Assembly: GCF_023806125.1 (NCBI RefSeq)
Contig: NZ_JAMSKT010000001.1
Location: forward strand, 124,001-188,000
Length of the DNA: 64,000 nucleotides
Reading direction: 5' to 3'
DNA from: Clostridium caldaquaticum
Lineage (GTDB): Bacteria > Bacillota > Clostridia > Clostridiales > Clostridiaceae
Shown here: positions 54,774 to 64,000 of the stretch, piece after piece
Numbering within the stretch: position 1 is the stretch's first letter
How the letters are laid out: every line of letters begins with the position of its first letter
The notes under the pieces: model-generated
Told to the model about the DNA's origin: nothing
The model's database searches: none
Seen by the model: the letters and a program-made list of their open reading frames with translations, nothing else
Program-made: the position numbers and the translations under genes

Positions 54774-56246
54774 TTAAAATTCCTTCTTTTCAGCCAAAAT
54801 TTTCTTTTGCTTAGCTTCCTCCCAAAGAGCATCCATTTGCTCTAAAGTCATCTCTTTAAGTTTCATACCTTTACTTAAAGCAACTTTTTCTATGTATTCA
54901 AAGCGATTTATAAATTTCTCTATAGTATAATTTAATGCATTCTCTGGCTCAATGTCAAGGAATCTGCATACATTTACCACTGCAAATATCAAATCTCCAA
55001 CTTCTTCTAGTATTTTTGCCCTGTTTTTCCCTTTATATACATCTTTAACCTCATTGAATTCTTCAAAAACCTTATTTAATGCATCTTCAACTTTGTCCCA
55101 ATCAAATCCTACTTTTCTTGCTTTAGCTTGAACTTTTTCAGCCCTCATAAGTGCCGGCAGATTTTTAGGAACATGCCTTAGCTCCTCTGTATAGCTTTCA
55201 AAACCTTTTTCCTTCTTCTTTATTTCATCCCAGTTTTTAAGAACCTCTTCAGATGTTTCTGCTTTAACTTTTCCAAAAATATGAGGATGTCTTTCTATCA
55301 TCTTATTGCTTATTCCCTTTATAACATCACTCATATCAAAGTAACCTTCTTCCTTGCCAATCCTTGCATGAAATACTACCTGAAGAAGCACATCTCCCAG
55401 CTCTTCAATAAGCATATCCTCATTCTTTTCATCTATTGCCTCTAAAACTTCATAGCACTCTTCAATCAAATATCTCTTTAAAGACTCGTGAGTCTGTTCT
55501 TTATCCCAAGGACAGCCATCTTCTCCTCTTAAAGTATCCATAATTGCCAGTAAGTCATGAAAATCCATAGTGTTATTTAAATCCTTTGGAATATAAATAG
55601 AAGTCAGATGATCAATATCTTCCTGCCTGTCTAATTCGTATAATGCTATCTTTCTTATGCTTTCAAATTCCTTTACTCCCGCTGCTCTAATAAAATAAAC
55701 TTCGGTATCATCTCTATAATACTCATTTAATGCAAGCTTAACCTCTGAAGCTATGTACTTGTTATAAACCTGCGTTATTATAGTTCCTATTCTTTTATCC
55801 AGAACCTGATTTTTTATATCAAAAGCATCTATTATTTTTAAACCCTCTACAGGGTCAAGCTTTAAACTCTCCATTATGGCATCCACAAAACTAACTGCTG
55901 GATAAATTTCAGTTTGAATGCCCTTTTCTCTGCAAAGCTCAAGCAAGATAGTTACTGATTTTTCTGCCACAAGCGGATGTCCCGGAACTGCATAAACTAT
56001 ATCTCCGCTCTTTTCATATTCATCTATAAGCTCTTTTGCAATTGAATTATATACCTCGTCAAAACTATCAAAGGTATCGTATTTATCATCATAGGTTTTA
56101 AATTCTACTCCTAATTCCTTTAGATATTCTACATTAGGATGTTTACAAGTTCTTAAAAAAACTTTACTTCCCTTTTTTAAAACTTCTAATGTTCCTAAAG
56201 TCATAGCCTCTTTTGCTCCAGGCCCAAGTCCAACAATTTTAATCAT
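54774..56246 (-). CDS. mazG: MazG/YabN bifunctional-type NTP pyrophosphohydrolase
   Basis: The 490-residue protein fuses an N-terminal tetrapyrrole methylase-like domain (IKIVGLGPGAKEAMTLG; about 1-225) to tandem MazG domains with GCPWDKEQTHESLKRYL and EELGDVLLQVVFHARI near 280, as in YabN. MazG domains clear abnormal or excess NTPs. It lies between the SpoVB-like gene and hup. Confidence 0.95.
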   Translation of the reverse strand: MIKIVGLGPGAKEAMTLGTLEVLKKGSKVFLRTCKHPNVEYLKELGVEFKTYDDKYDTFDSFDEVYNSIAKELIDEYEKSGDIVYAVPGHPLVAEKSVTILLELCREKGIQTEIYPAVSFVDAIMESLKLDPVEGLKIIDAFDIKNQVLDKRIGTIITQVYNKYIASEVKLALNEYYRDDTEVYFIRAAGVKEFESIRKIALYELDRQEDIDHLTSIYIPKDLNNTMDFHDLLAIMDTLRGEDGCPWDKEQTHESLKRYLIEECYEVLEAIDEKNEDMLIEELGDVLLQVVFHARIGKEEGYFDMSDVIKGISNKMIERHPHIFGKVKAETSEEVLKNWDEIKKKEKGFESYTEELRHVPKNLPALMRAEKVQAKARKVGFDWDKVEDALNKVFEEFNEVKDVYKGKNRAKILEEVGDLIFAVVNVCRFLDIEPENALNYTIEKFINRFEYIEKVALSKGMKLKEMTLEQMDALWEEAKQKKILAEKKEF

Positions 56247-56311
56247 TTATATCTTCCCTTCTGTATTCCTAGAGAGCACATAAAAATTATCAATCTTTAT
56301 GCCTTCTGATT

Positions 56312-57847
56312 TTACCTTTTCAAAAATCTCTTTTTTATGTAGCTATATTTAAAAGTTCCAAAACCAACTATTAAAAGTACATATATTAAAGCTCCTGCTG
56401 CGATAGCAAGTAAACTTGAAATTCTAACGCTTACTGTATAATTATAGACATTCAAATAGATAAATACAACTGCTATTATCATTAAAACAGCTGCAAAAGC
56501 AGGTTTTATAACAATTTCATAATAATTAATCTTTACATTGAAGGTTTTCTTTAAAAGATGCATATTTAATGAAGCTGCAACTATGTATGCTCCTAAACTG
56601 CTTAAGGCAGCTCCATATATATTTATATACGGTATAGGCACTAATATATAGGTTATTATAACCTTAACTATACATGCTAAACCTAGATTAATAACAGGTC
56701 TTATATCTTCTCCAACTCCTTGTAGAATATATGTACTAGCCTGAGTTAAAATTATAAAAGGCACAGATAATGATAAAACTTGTAAAATAAGATATCCATC
56801 AGACTGTCCTGGAAATATTAATTGTAAAATAGGTCTGGCCATGAAGTAAAGTCCAAGAGTACATGGAAATGCTACCACTGTAGAAATTCTGATAGCAGTA
56901 TCTACTTTACTGTGTACATCTATTGTTCGCCCCAAAAAATGAGACTCTGCAATTATTGGAACCAGTGACATACAAAGTGCCATGGAAAGAGTCAAAGGTA
57001 CACTCACAAGAGTACCCGCTTTTCCTGTTAACTGACCGAAAAGTGCTATAACCTCATCTTGCGAGATTCCTGCCTCTAATAGCTTTCTCGGAACCAATAA
57101 AACGTCAATAAGTCCCATAATGGAACTTACAGTTGCTCCTAAGGACATAGGTATAGCAATTCTCAAAAGTCTGTACATTATATCAGTATTTTTTGTATAT
57201 CTTCTTACAATAAATTCCTTTCTTACCCTTATATATTTATAAATTAAATATATTCCTGCCATAAACCCGCCTGCTGCTGCTCCAAAAGCAGCTCCACCTG
57301 CAGAAACCTCTATTCCTCTTGGAAGAAATAGATAAGCTAGTCCAACCCCAATACATACTCTTCCTATTTGTTCTATTATTTGTGATACTGCAGTAGGCAT
57401 CATGTTCTGTAAACCCTGAAAAAATCCTCTAAAACTGTTCATTATTGATATTATAATTGGTGCCATAGATATTCCCATAAGTGAGTAATAAGCCTTAGCA
57501 TCCCAGTTAAAAAATTGTATAAGCTGTCGTGAAAAAATAATAAGTACTGCAGAAAAACCTCCTCCTAGTATTATCATAAGAAGAAGCGCACTATTTAATA
57601 CCTGAATAATTCCTGCTCTATCCATAGCAGCATTTCTCTCTGCTACAAGCTTTGAAATAGCAAGCGGAATTCCTGATGCTGCAGCAACAAAGAAAGTATA
57701 AAGAGGATAAGACATTTGGTAGTATCCAATACCCTTATCTCCTATAAGCATTATTAATGGCCACCTGAAAAATATACCTAGAAACTTGGCAAAAATACCT
57801 GCTAAACCTAATATTAATGTTCCTTTAATTAAAGACTGTTTCCTCAT
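56312..57847 (-). CDS. SpoVB-like polysaccharide flippase (YabM)
   Basis: The 511-residue protein has about 14 membrane helices and the MOP/MurJ-like start LILGLAGIFAKFLGIFFRWPL. Members of this group (SpoVB, YabM, YkvU) flip lipid-linked precursors; SpoVB is needed for cortex. Its position beside mazG matches yabM of Bacillus, so the assignment among these paralogues is by place. GGGGGA precedes the ATG. Confidence 0.88.
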   Translation of the reverse strand: MRKQSLIKGTLILGLAGIFAKFLGIFFRWPLIMLIGDKGIGYYQMSYPLYTFFVAAASGIPLAISKLVAERNAAMDRAGIIQVLNSALLLMIILGGGFSAVLIIFSRQLIQFFNWDAKAYYSLMGISMAPIIISIMNSFRGFFQGLQNMMPTAVSQIIEQIGRVCIGVGLAYLFLPRGIEVSAGGAAFGAAAGGFMAGIYLIYKYIRVRKEFIVRRYTKNTDIMYRLLRIAIPMSLGATVSSIMGLIDVLLVPRKLLEAGISQDEVIALFGQLTGKAGTLVSVPLTLSMALCMSLVPIIAESHFLGRTIDVHSKVDTAIRISTVVAFPCTLGLYFMARPILQLIFPGQSDGYLILQVLSLSVPFIILTQASTYILQGVGEDIRPVINLGLACIVKVIITYILVPIPYINIYGAALSSLGAYIVAASLNMHLLKKTFNVKINYYEIVIKPAFAAVLMIIAVVFIYLNVYNYTVSVRISSLLAIAAGALIYVLLIVGFGTFKYSYIKKRFLKR

Positions 57848-57998
57848 AAAGATACTTCCCCCTATTTGTTCTTTGTGCTGCCTAAAAATTATTCATATTA
57901 TTAATATTTAAATTTAAGAAATTTTATTACTTTTTTATAAAATAGCTGTATATTTTGTTTAATTGTTGTCTATAATTCAAACTGAAGCAAAAAAACAA

Positions 57999-58031
57999 AT
58001 GGCAGACACGCTGCCATTAGCTGTCTACCAT
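57999..58031 (-). terminator. Terminator overlapping the spoVT stop codon
   Basis: On the minus strand ATGGTAGACA and TGTCTGCCAT pair with one wobble around a 13-base loop, followed by TTGTTTTTTT. The stem uses the first base of the spoVT stop codon complement. Confidence 0.88.
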
Positions 58032-58585
58032 TATTGTTCCATTTGCTTCCCTAAAAAGGCTGATGCGGTTTCGGCGAGTTTAAGTTCTAGTTCTCCGAGC
58101 TTTTCTCCAGGCTGCTTTGCTAGTATGACAACTGCGCCAATTGCATCGCCTTCTGCAATAATTGGAGAAATTATTTGTCCTGTATATTTTCCTTCAACAT
58201 CTTCATCATCATATAGAGGTATCATTTTGGAAGTTCCTTCTCCTAAAGCTACTGTTTTTCTATCTTCCATACATTTTTCAAGTTCATTGCTTATTTTTCT
58301 TTCCAAGTAATCTTTCTTTGGTGCACCACTGGCGGATATAATAGCATCTTTATCAGCTATAAGTACAATATGTCCAATTGATTGTTGAAGTGATTCTGCA
58401 TATTCCTTTGAAAAATCACTTAATTCTCCTATTGGTGAATATTTCTTAAGTATTACTCCACCTTCTCTATCAGTAAATATCTCAAGCGGATCTCCTTCTC
58501 TTATTCTTAAAGTTCGTCTTATTTCTTTAGGTATTACTACTCTTCCAAGATCATCAATACGCCTAACTATACCAGTTGCTTTCAT
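58031..58585 (-). CDS. spoVT: Stage V sporulation regulator SpoVT
   Basis: The 184-residue regulator has an AbrB-type swapped-hairpin DNA-binding domain (MKATGIVRRIDDLGRVVIPK, RTLRIREGDPLEIFTD) at 1-50 and a GAF domain from about 60. It tunes sigma-G-dependent genes in the forespore and, in clostridia, late sporulation. It is flanked by prsA and the SpoVB-like gene, as in Bacillus. Confidence 0.96.
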   Translation of the reverse strand: MKATGIVRRIDDLGRVVIPKEIRRTLRIREGDPLEIFTDREGGVILKKYSPIGELSDFSKEYAESLQQSIGHIVLIADKDAIISASGAPKKDYLERKISNELEKCMEDRKTVALGEGTSKMIPLYDDEDVEGKYTGQIISPIIAEGDAIGAVVILAKQPGEKLGELELKLAETASAFLGKQMEQ

Positions 58586-58647
58586 TATGTAATAACCTCC
58601 TTTAAAATATAAATTAAAAATTAACTAATAAATCTTATCTGTGTTAT

Positions 58648-58677
58648 TATTATCCTTCCAATTATGAAAATTTATAC
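58648..58677 (-). promoter_or_regulatory. Candidate sigma-G promoter for spoVT
   Basis: On the minus strand GTATA (58673-58677) and GATAATA (58648-58654) are 18 bases apart. This fits the sigma-G pattern GHATR-N18-CATNNTA with one mismatch. Confidence 0.4.
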
Positions 58678-58744
58678 ACAGATTGGACTCTTTTATTTTT
58701 AAATTTGAAAATTTTAGAAATATTTCATTATATTAGTTGTATAA

Positions 58745-58780
58745 AAAACGACTTAAAAGCTAACTTTTAAGTCGTTTTTT
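58745..58780. terminator. Bidirectional terminator after prsA
   Basis: AAACGACTTAAAAG and CTTTTAAGTCGTTT pair around CTAA and continue TTTT; the other arm begins AAAAAA, so both strands give T-runs. It lies between prsA and the spoVT promoter. Confidence 0.85.
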
Positions 58781-58821
58781 TATATTTATATATTCAGTTA
58801 AGTTTTACAATTGCATATATT

Positions 58822-59829
58822 TTACATATTCTTTTCGTAATACTTGATTTTAGCTTCTTCTCTCCACTTTGAAACTTCTTCACTTACCTTAGCATTTTGC
58901 TTCTGTGACAGTAAGGTAGACTTTATTTCTTCTTTTACAGTTTCAAGTTTTTTAACAGGGTATTCTTCTTTCTTTATAGCCTTTATTATATGCCATCCAA
59001 ATTGAGTCTGAACAGGATTTGATATTTTCCCTTCAGGAAGTGCTATTGCAGCCTGCATAAAGGTTCTATCGTAATTTGCATTATCATATTCAATAAAACC
59101 TAAATCTCCGCCTGATTCTTTTGCAGCAGGTTCTGTAGAAACTTCCTTCGCCACTTTTGCAAAGTCTTCGCCCTTATCCAGTCTTTCCTTAACCTTTTTA
59201 GCATCTTCTTCTGTTGCAGAAAGTATATGGGCTACATGAATTTTGTTTGGCTGTTCAGTGAACTTGCTTTGATTTGAGTTATAGTAATCCTGAATTTCAC
59301 TATCTTCAACCTTTACATCTTTAATTATATCATTCTGAAGTTTTTCCAAAGTTAATTGGTCTTTTATACTCTGTTTATACTTAGCATCGTTAAAGCCTTC
59401 TGTATACCCAAGCTCTTTAATAGTTTCTTCTTTTGTGTCCTTCTTGTATTCCTCTATCTTTTTATTCACCTCATCATCTGATGCAATAAGGTTTCTTTCA
59501 GCAGCTTTATTTAGCGCTATTTTTTTAGTTATTAAGCTGTCAAGAATCTGTTTTTTATACGTATCTATATATTCTTGTTTTTGCTTTTTAAAATCTTCAC
59601 CTTTTACGTATTCTTCTCCATAAATTGACTTATACTGACCTTCCATTTCTTTAGACACAAACTGAAGTTCTTCATCAAGCTCACCCTTTGTTATGCTCAT
59701 ATTGCCAAACTTAGCAACAGGACTCTTTTTAATCGCTTCGTCCGTCTTTGTTATCATATTGCAGCCTGCTAAAGCTACAGTAAACACGCTTATTAATGCA
59801 GCTGCTGCTATTTTTCTAATGTTTTTCAC
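58822..59829 (-). CDS. prsA: Foldase lipoprotein PrsA
   Basis: The 335-residue protein has a lipobox LAGC near residue 22 and a parvulin domain at about 195-290 (IHVAHILSATEEDAKKVKERL, SGGDLGFIEYD, QTQFGWHIIK) between helical chaperone parts. It helps fold exported proteins outside the membrane. It lies between mfd and spoVT. Confidence 0.95.
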   Translation of the reverse strand: MKNIRKIAAAALISVFTVALAGCNMITKTDEAIKKSPVAKFGNMSITKGELDEELQFVSKEMEGQYKSIYGEEYVKGEDFKKQKQEYIDTYKKQILDSLITKKIALNKAAERNLIASDDEVNKKIEEYKKDTKEETIKELGYTEGFNDAKYKQSIKDQLTLEKLQNDIIKDVKVEDSEIQDYYNSNQSKFTEQPNKIHVAHILSATEEDAKKVKERLDKGEDFAKVAKEVSTEPAAKESGGDLGFIEYDNANYDRTFMQAAIALPEGKISNPVQTQFGWHIIKAIKKEEYPVKKLETVKEEIKSTLLSQKQNAKVSEEVSKWREEAKIKYYEKNM

Positions 59830-59906
59830 TCTAATTCCCCCGCTCTTAATTTTGTTTTCTAACCTTTAAATTAGTTGTTTCTCATACTGAATATTGTATC
59901 ATAATG

Positions 59907-62900
59907 CTATGCTATTGCAACACCAGTTTTCATATTTTCCAAAAGCTCCCGTACTACTGTTATTAAATCCTCTTTTTTTACATCTGTAAGCTTGTAGACA
60001 ATAACAGGCTTTCTGTCTTCTTTAAAGGAAATCTTTCTACTGTACTTTTCCATAAGAACCTTAACTAAATTTTCATTTATTGAATCTTTGCTTTCAAGCA
60101 CAAGCTGAAGCTCATCTTTTCTTTCCTTAATCTCTTCAATTCCTAATAACTTACCAATACTTCTTATATAGGCTATATTCATAAGGTTACGTACAGAAGG
60201 AGGAATATCAGAAAATCTATCTATAAGCTCGTCTTGAATTTCCATCATATCATCTTCAGAACTTATAGCTGCAATTTTCTTATAAACTTCAATCTTCTGC
60301 ATTTCATCACTTATATAGTCAGAAGGAATATAAGCATCCACCTTAAGCTCCACAGTTGTTTCAACTGGTTCTTTTTCAATTTCACCTTTAATAAGCTTAA
60401 TCATGTCCTCGAGCATTCTGCAATAAAGGTCATAACCTACTGACGCCATATGACCATGCTGTGAAGACCCCATCATGTTTCCTGCTCCTCTAATCTCTAA
60501 ATCCTTCATGGCTATTTTAAAACCTGAACCAAGCTCTGTAAATTCTTTTATAGCCTTAAGCCTTTTTTCAGCTACTTCTGTAAGTATTTTATCTTTTCTA
60601 TAAGTTAAATATGCATAAGCAATTCTATTAGAACGTCCTACTCTTCCTCTTAGCTGATAGAGTTGAGAAAGTCCCATCTTATCTGCATCATTGATTATTA
60701 TTGTATTTACATTTGGTATGTCCATTCCTGTTTCAATTATTGTAGTTGAAACAAGAATATCATAGTCACTTTTTACAAACCCCATGATTACATCTTCAAG
60801 TTCTCTTTCACTCATCTGTCCATGGCCAACAGCAATTTTCGCTTCAGGCACCAGTTTTTGAAGATAAGAAGACATCTCCCTTATAGTTTCAACTCTATTG
60901 TGAACAAAATATACCTGTCCACCTCTATTTAGTTCTCTCATTATAGCATCTCTTATAAGCTGATCGTTAAATTCAACTACATAAGTCTGTATCGGGTATC
61001 TTTCCTCCGGAGGAGTTTCTATAACACTTATATCCCTAACCCCTACTAAAGACATATGAAGAGTTCTTGGAATAGGAGTAGCAGATAAAGTTAATACATC
61101 TATATTTTTCTTAAACTCCTTAAGCTTTTCTTTATGAGTTACTCCAAATCTTTGCTCTTCATCAATTATTAATAGTCCTAAATCTTTAAACTGTATGTCC
61201 TTAGATAGCAGCCTGTGAGTACCTATAAGTATATCCACGTTTCCTTCTTTAACTGCCTTCATAGTAGCCTTTTGCTGACTTGGAGTTCTAAATCTGCTTA
61301 CCATATCCACTTTTACAGGGAAATCAGAAAATCTCTGCACAAGGTTATTGTAGTGCTGCTCTGCTAATATTGTAGTTGGAACTAGAAAAGCTACCTGCTT
61401 TCCGTCCATTACTGCCTTAAAGGCGGCACGGATAGCAACTTCTGTCTTACCATAGCCAACATCTCCACAAAGAAGTCTGTCCATAGGCTTATCGCTTTCC
61501 ATATCCCTTTTAATCTCTGCTATAGCAGTTAACTGATCCGGCGTTTCCTCATATGGAAATTCTCCTTCAAACTGCTTTTGCCAAACAGTATCCTTTGAAA
61601 ACTTATGTCCCTTAAGGGTAGAACGCACAGCATAAAGCTTTACTAAATCTTCAGCTATAGCCTCAATAGACTTCTTAACCTTAGATTTGGCCTTAGCCCA
61701 CTCTGTTCCCCCAAGCTTATTTACCTTAGGTATTTTTCCTTCCTGACCAATATATTTCTGAACTAAATCCAGCTGATCTACAGGCACATAAAGCATATCA
61801 CCTGATTCATAGTTTACCTGCAGGTAATCCTTTTTGTGTCCTTCAAGCTCCAGCTGCTTTATACCTCTATAAACACCTATACCATGATTTGTATGAACTA
61901 CATAATCCCCGATTTTAAGCTCGGTAAAACTCTTTATCTTGCTGACACCTTTCTGAGGTTTTGAGGTTTTCTTTCTTTTGGCTTCCCCAAACACTTCCTT
62001 ATCAGAAATTACGCAAACCTTTAAATCCGGGTACTCAAACCCCCTGAGCTGATTTCCAAAGGTTATCATAACCTGACCAAATTCCATATTGCTTATAACA
62101 TCGCTGTAAGTGCTTTCTATGCCTCTATCCCTTAAAGTAGTAACCAATCTCTCCCCTCTAGGCCTTGTGCCTGAAAGTATAATTGTTTTAAATCCCCTTG
62201 CCTTCTTGTCCTTTATATCTTCTATAAGAAGATCTAGCTGTCCATGATAATTGTGAAGAGTTATTTGAGTAAAGCTTACAATTGCCCTTGGTGCAAGAAA
62301 ATCAGTGGACTTAGGTATTGCACTTAATGTTAATACCTTGCTAGATGCAAGTGTTTCCAGAAGCTCCTCCTTAGGCATTAACAAATTGCCCTGACCTGGA
62401 AGTATATTCCCAAGCTGAAGGAAATTTGTATAGTTTTCTTCAAATTCAAAATATACACTGTCAAGCTTTCCCTTACATCTTTGAATATCATCAATAATTA
62501 CAAAACCGTCTTGAATATAATCTAAAAAGCTTGATGTACTTTCATAAAAATAGGTAAGATAGCTGTCTATAGTTTCAAAGCTCCAGTTTTCTTTTAAAGA
62601 TTCCAGATTAGCTTTTGTTATAGAACTTATCTTTTCCAAAGCTTCTTTATTTTTCTTTGATTTTAATGTTTCTAAAACAGTTTTTAAATCTTCTTCAATA
62701 GCTGCTGCAGCCTTTTTAATGCTTTCGCTGCTTAAAATCATTTCCTTTGCAGGAAAAATCTCTACTCTTTTAACTTTTTCTATACTTCTCTGAGATTCTG
62801 TATTAAAAGTTCTAATAGAGTCAACTTCATCACCAAAAAGCTCTATTCTATAAGGCAAACTTCCATAAGGAGGGAATATATCCATTATTCCTCCTCTTAT

Positions 62901-63425
62901 AGAAAACTGTCCTTTAGCTTCTACTATGTCCACCCTTTCATAGCCGCTTTGTACAAGTTTTTCATTAAGTTGCTCTAAGCTTATGCTGTCTCCTACAGAA
63001 AACTTAAAGGTATATTCTTTAAAAAGATTAAAGGGAATATATCGCTGAGCCAAAGATTCTATTGAAGCTACTATAATCTTTTTCCCTTTTTTAGTCATTT
63101 CCTTTATTACTTTTAATCGTTCCCATCTTAAATCGCCTGAAATTGCATCTATATTATAAAATACAACTTCTTTTGTTGGAAAATAGAATACGTTTGGAAG
63201 ATATAAGTTTAAGTCTTCGTATATGTTTTTTGCTTCTACATCGCTATGAGTAAGAATTAGAAATGGCTTGTCTAATTCATTATACACTCCATTTATTAAA
63301 TAACTTCTGGCAGACTCTGAAAGCCCAAATACACCAATTGGGTATCTGTGCTTTTCTACTGCATTCATAATTTCTCCAAACTCTTTGCTTTCTTTCAAAG
63401 GCTGCATTAAGCCCTCAAGTCTCAT
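59907..63425 (-). CDS. mfd: Transcription-repair coupling factor Mfd
   Basis: The 1172-residue translocase removes stalled RNA polymerase and recruits UvrA. It has a UvrB-like N-terminal part (about 1-330), an RNA polymerase-interaction domain ([20 protein letters not shown] near 510), and RecG-like helicase motifs: Walker [15 protein letters not shown] near 650, DEEQ near 745, and a TRG region [14 protein letters not shown]. The C-terminal D7 domain ends it. Its ATG overlaps the pth stop (ATGA). Confidence 0.97.
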   Translation of the reverse strand: MRLEGLMQPLKESKEFGEIMNAVEKHRYPIGVFGLSESARSYLINGVYNELDKPFLILTHSDVEAKNIYEDLNLYLPNVFYFPTKEVVFYNIDAISGDLRWERLKVIKEMTKKGKKIIVASIESLAQRYIPFNLFKEYTFKFSVGDSISLEQLNEKLVQSGYERVDIVEAKGQFSIRGGIMDIFPPYGSLPYRIELFGDEVDSIRTFNTESQRSIEKVKRVEIFPAKEMILSSESIKKAAAAIEEDLKTVLETLKSKKNKEALEKISSITKANLESLKENWSFETIDSYLTYFYESTSSFLDYIQDGFVIIDDIQRCKGKLDSVYFEFEENYTNFLQLGNILPGQGNLLMPKEELLETLASSKVLTLSAIPKSTDFLAPRAIVSFTQITLHNYHGQLDLLIEDIKDKKARGFKTIILSGTRPRGERLVTTLRDRGIESTYSDVISNMEFGQVMITFGNQLRGFEYPDLKVCVISDKEVFGEAKRKKTSKPQKGVSKIKSFTELKIGDYVVHTNHGIGVYRGIKQLELEGHKKDYLQVNYESGDMLYVPVDQLDLVQKYIGQEGKIPKVNKLGGTEWAKAKSKVKKSIEAIAEDLVKLYAVRSTLKGHKFSKDTVWQKQFEGEFPYEETPDQLTAIAEIKRDMESDKPMDRLLCGDVGYGKTEVAIRAAFKAVMDGKQVAFLVPTTILAEQHYNNLVQRFSDFPVKVDMVSRFRTPSQQKATMKAVKEGNVDILIGTHRLLSKDIQFKDLGLLIIDEEQRFGVTHKEKLKEFKKNIDVLTLSATPIPRTLHMSLVGVRDISVIETPPEERYPIQTYVVEFNDQLIRDAIMRELNRGGQVYFVHNRVETIREMSSYLQKLVPEAKIAVGHGQMSERELEDVIMGFVKSDYDILVSTTIIETGMDIPNVNTIIINDADKMGLSQLYQLRGRVGRSNRIAYAYLTYRKDKILTEVAEKRLKAIKEFTELGSGFKIAMKDLEIRGAGNMMGSSQHGHMASVGYDLYCRMLEDMIKLIKGEIEKEPVETTVELKVDAYIPSDYISDEMQKIEVYKKIAAISSEDDMMEIQDELIDRFSDIPPSVRNLMNIAYIRSIGKLLGIEEIKERKDELQLVLESKDSINENLVKVLMEKYSRKISFKEDRKPVIVYKLTDVKKEDLITVVRELLENMKTGVAIA

Positions 63426-63997
63426 TTTAACCCTCCTACAGTAAATCCATTAAATCTATTCATAGCCTCTTTAATACCTTTTTGTATTATAACCTCCGCT
63501 GCGTCGCAGGCTGCTGGGAACACTTTTTGCAAGGTTTCCCACTCCTCTTTTGGAAAACGACCAAGAACATAAGAAACTAAATCTTTTTCAGGCTGCCCTA
63601 CCCCTACTTTTATGCGCGGAAAAATATCTGAAGATAGGTGGAGAATTATATTTTTTATACCATTGTGTCCTCCTGCACTTCCTTCAGGTCTTAGCCTCAT
63701 CCTTCCAACAGGAAGGCTTACATCATCATATATTACTATTATATTTTCCTTTGGAATCTTATAAAAACTTGCAGCTTCTATTACGCTTTCACCGCTTAAA
63801 TTCATATAAGTAGACGGCTTAAGAAGAATTACCTTTTCCCCGCCTATTATTCCATCTCCATAGGTACCTTTAAATTTTATCCTGTTAAGCCTTATATTAT
63901 ACTTCTTAGCCATTAAATCTATAATATCAAAACCAACATTATGCCTTGTATGTCTATATTCATCGCCAGGATTTCCTAAGCCAACTATTAAGTACAT
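63422..63997 (-). CDS. pth: Peptidyl-tRNA hydrolase
   Basis: The 191-residue enzyme frees tRNA from dropped-off peptides. It has [22 protein letters not shown] with the catalytic His in TRHNVGF (residue 20), [32 protein letters not shown] (cited by its ends IIVIYDD and GSAGGHNGI) near 88-120, and the usual length. The start codon is at 63995-63997, so the gene is complete but its promoter is outside the window. mfd follows with a 4-base overlap. Confidence 0.96.
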   Translation of the reverse strand: MYLIVGLGNPGDEYRHTRHNVGFDIIDLMAKKYNIRLNRIKFKGTYGDGIIGGEKVILLKPSTYMNLSGESVIEAASFYKIPKENIIVIYDDVSLPVGRMRLRPEGSAGGHNGIKNIILHLSSDIFPRIKVGVGQPEKDLVSYVLGRFPKEEWETLQKVFPAACDAAEVIIQKGIKEAMNRFNGFTVGGLK

Positions 63998-64000
63998 ATA

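Overview
The window is AT-rich chromosomal DNA of an endospore-forming, low-GC Gram-positive anaerobe, most likely Clostridium sensu stricto or a close relative. This rests on sporulation genes (spoIIE, spoIIP, spoVT, yabP, yabQ, a SpoVB-like flippase, a SleL/YaaH-like cortex enzyme), an Hnd-type [FeFe] hydrogenase operon, formate-tetrahydrofolate ligase, frequent TTG/GTG starts behind strong GGAGG sites, and T-box and S-box leaders. Most genes lie on the minus strand. No phage, insertion sequence or CRISPR array was seen.

Layout. 1-6.7 kb: a truncated sugar ABC ATPase, a TIGR01212 radical SAM protein, a lipoprotein, a YkvI-like permease, a PflX-like radical SAM protein and an H-NOX chemoreceptor. 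6.9-11.4 kb: the four-gene hydrogenase operon (hndABCD order). 11.5-13.5 kb: glyQS with its T-box, and tRNA-Asn. 13.7-18.9 kb: a GntR-controlled ABC module, a decayed Uma2 gene and a second ABC exporter. 19.1-23.9 kb: lysS, greA, an unknown gene, dusB, coaX. 24.2-31.8 kb: a LysM/GH18 spore protein, a MacB-like ABC system with a secreted partner, a YIP1 protein and a GH3 glucosidase. 31.9-35.8 kb: metH with a SAM-I riboswitch. 35.8-42.5 kb: an ArsC-like protein, a heptad-repeat coiled coil, PadR/DUF2812, a cation/proton antiporter behind a fluoride riboswitch, fhs and a FlK-like thioesterase. 42.6-50.4 kb: ftsH, hpt, tilS, spoIIE and, divergently, spoIIP. 50.4-52.1 kb: a PHP-domain hydrolase and three tRNAs. 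52.3-64 kb: the conserved block S1 protein, divIC-like, yabQ, yabP, rqcP, hup, mazG (yabN), spoVB-like, spoVT, prsA, mfd, pth.

The strongest regulatory observations are a fluoride riboswitch on a CPA-type antiporter; paired TATCG-N5-CGATA operators, one inside the padR promoter; an AAGTGTA-N13-TACACTT operator at the gntR start site; a spoIIE promoter with the unusual 21-bp spacing known from Bacillus; and inverted repeats that could mask the ribosome sites of hup and yabP. A small family of TGCCAGaCA palindromes occupies three intergenic sites. I found no clear multi-gene system that looks wholly undescribed. The best candidates for new biology are the MacB-like operon lacking a normal fusion protein, the fluoride-switched antiporter, and the unknown protein between greA and dusB.
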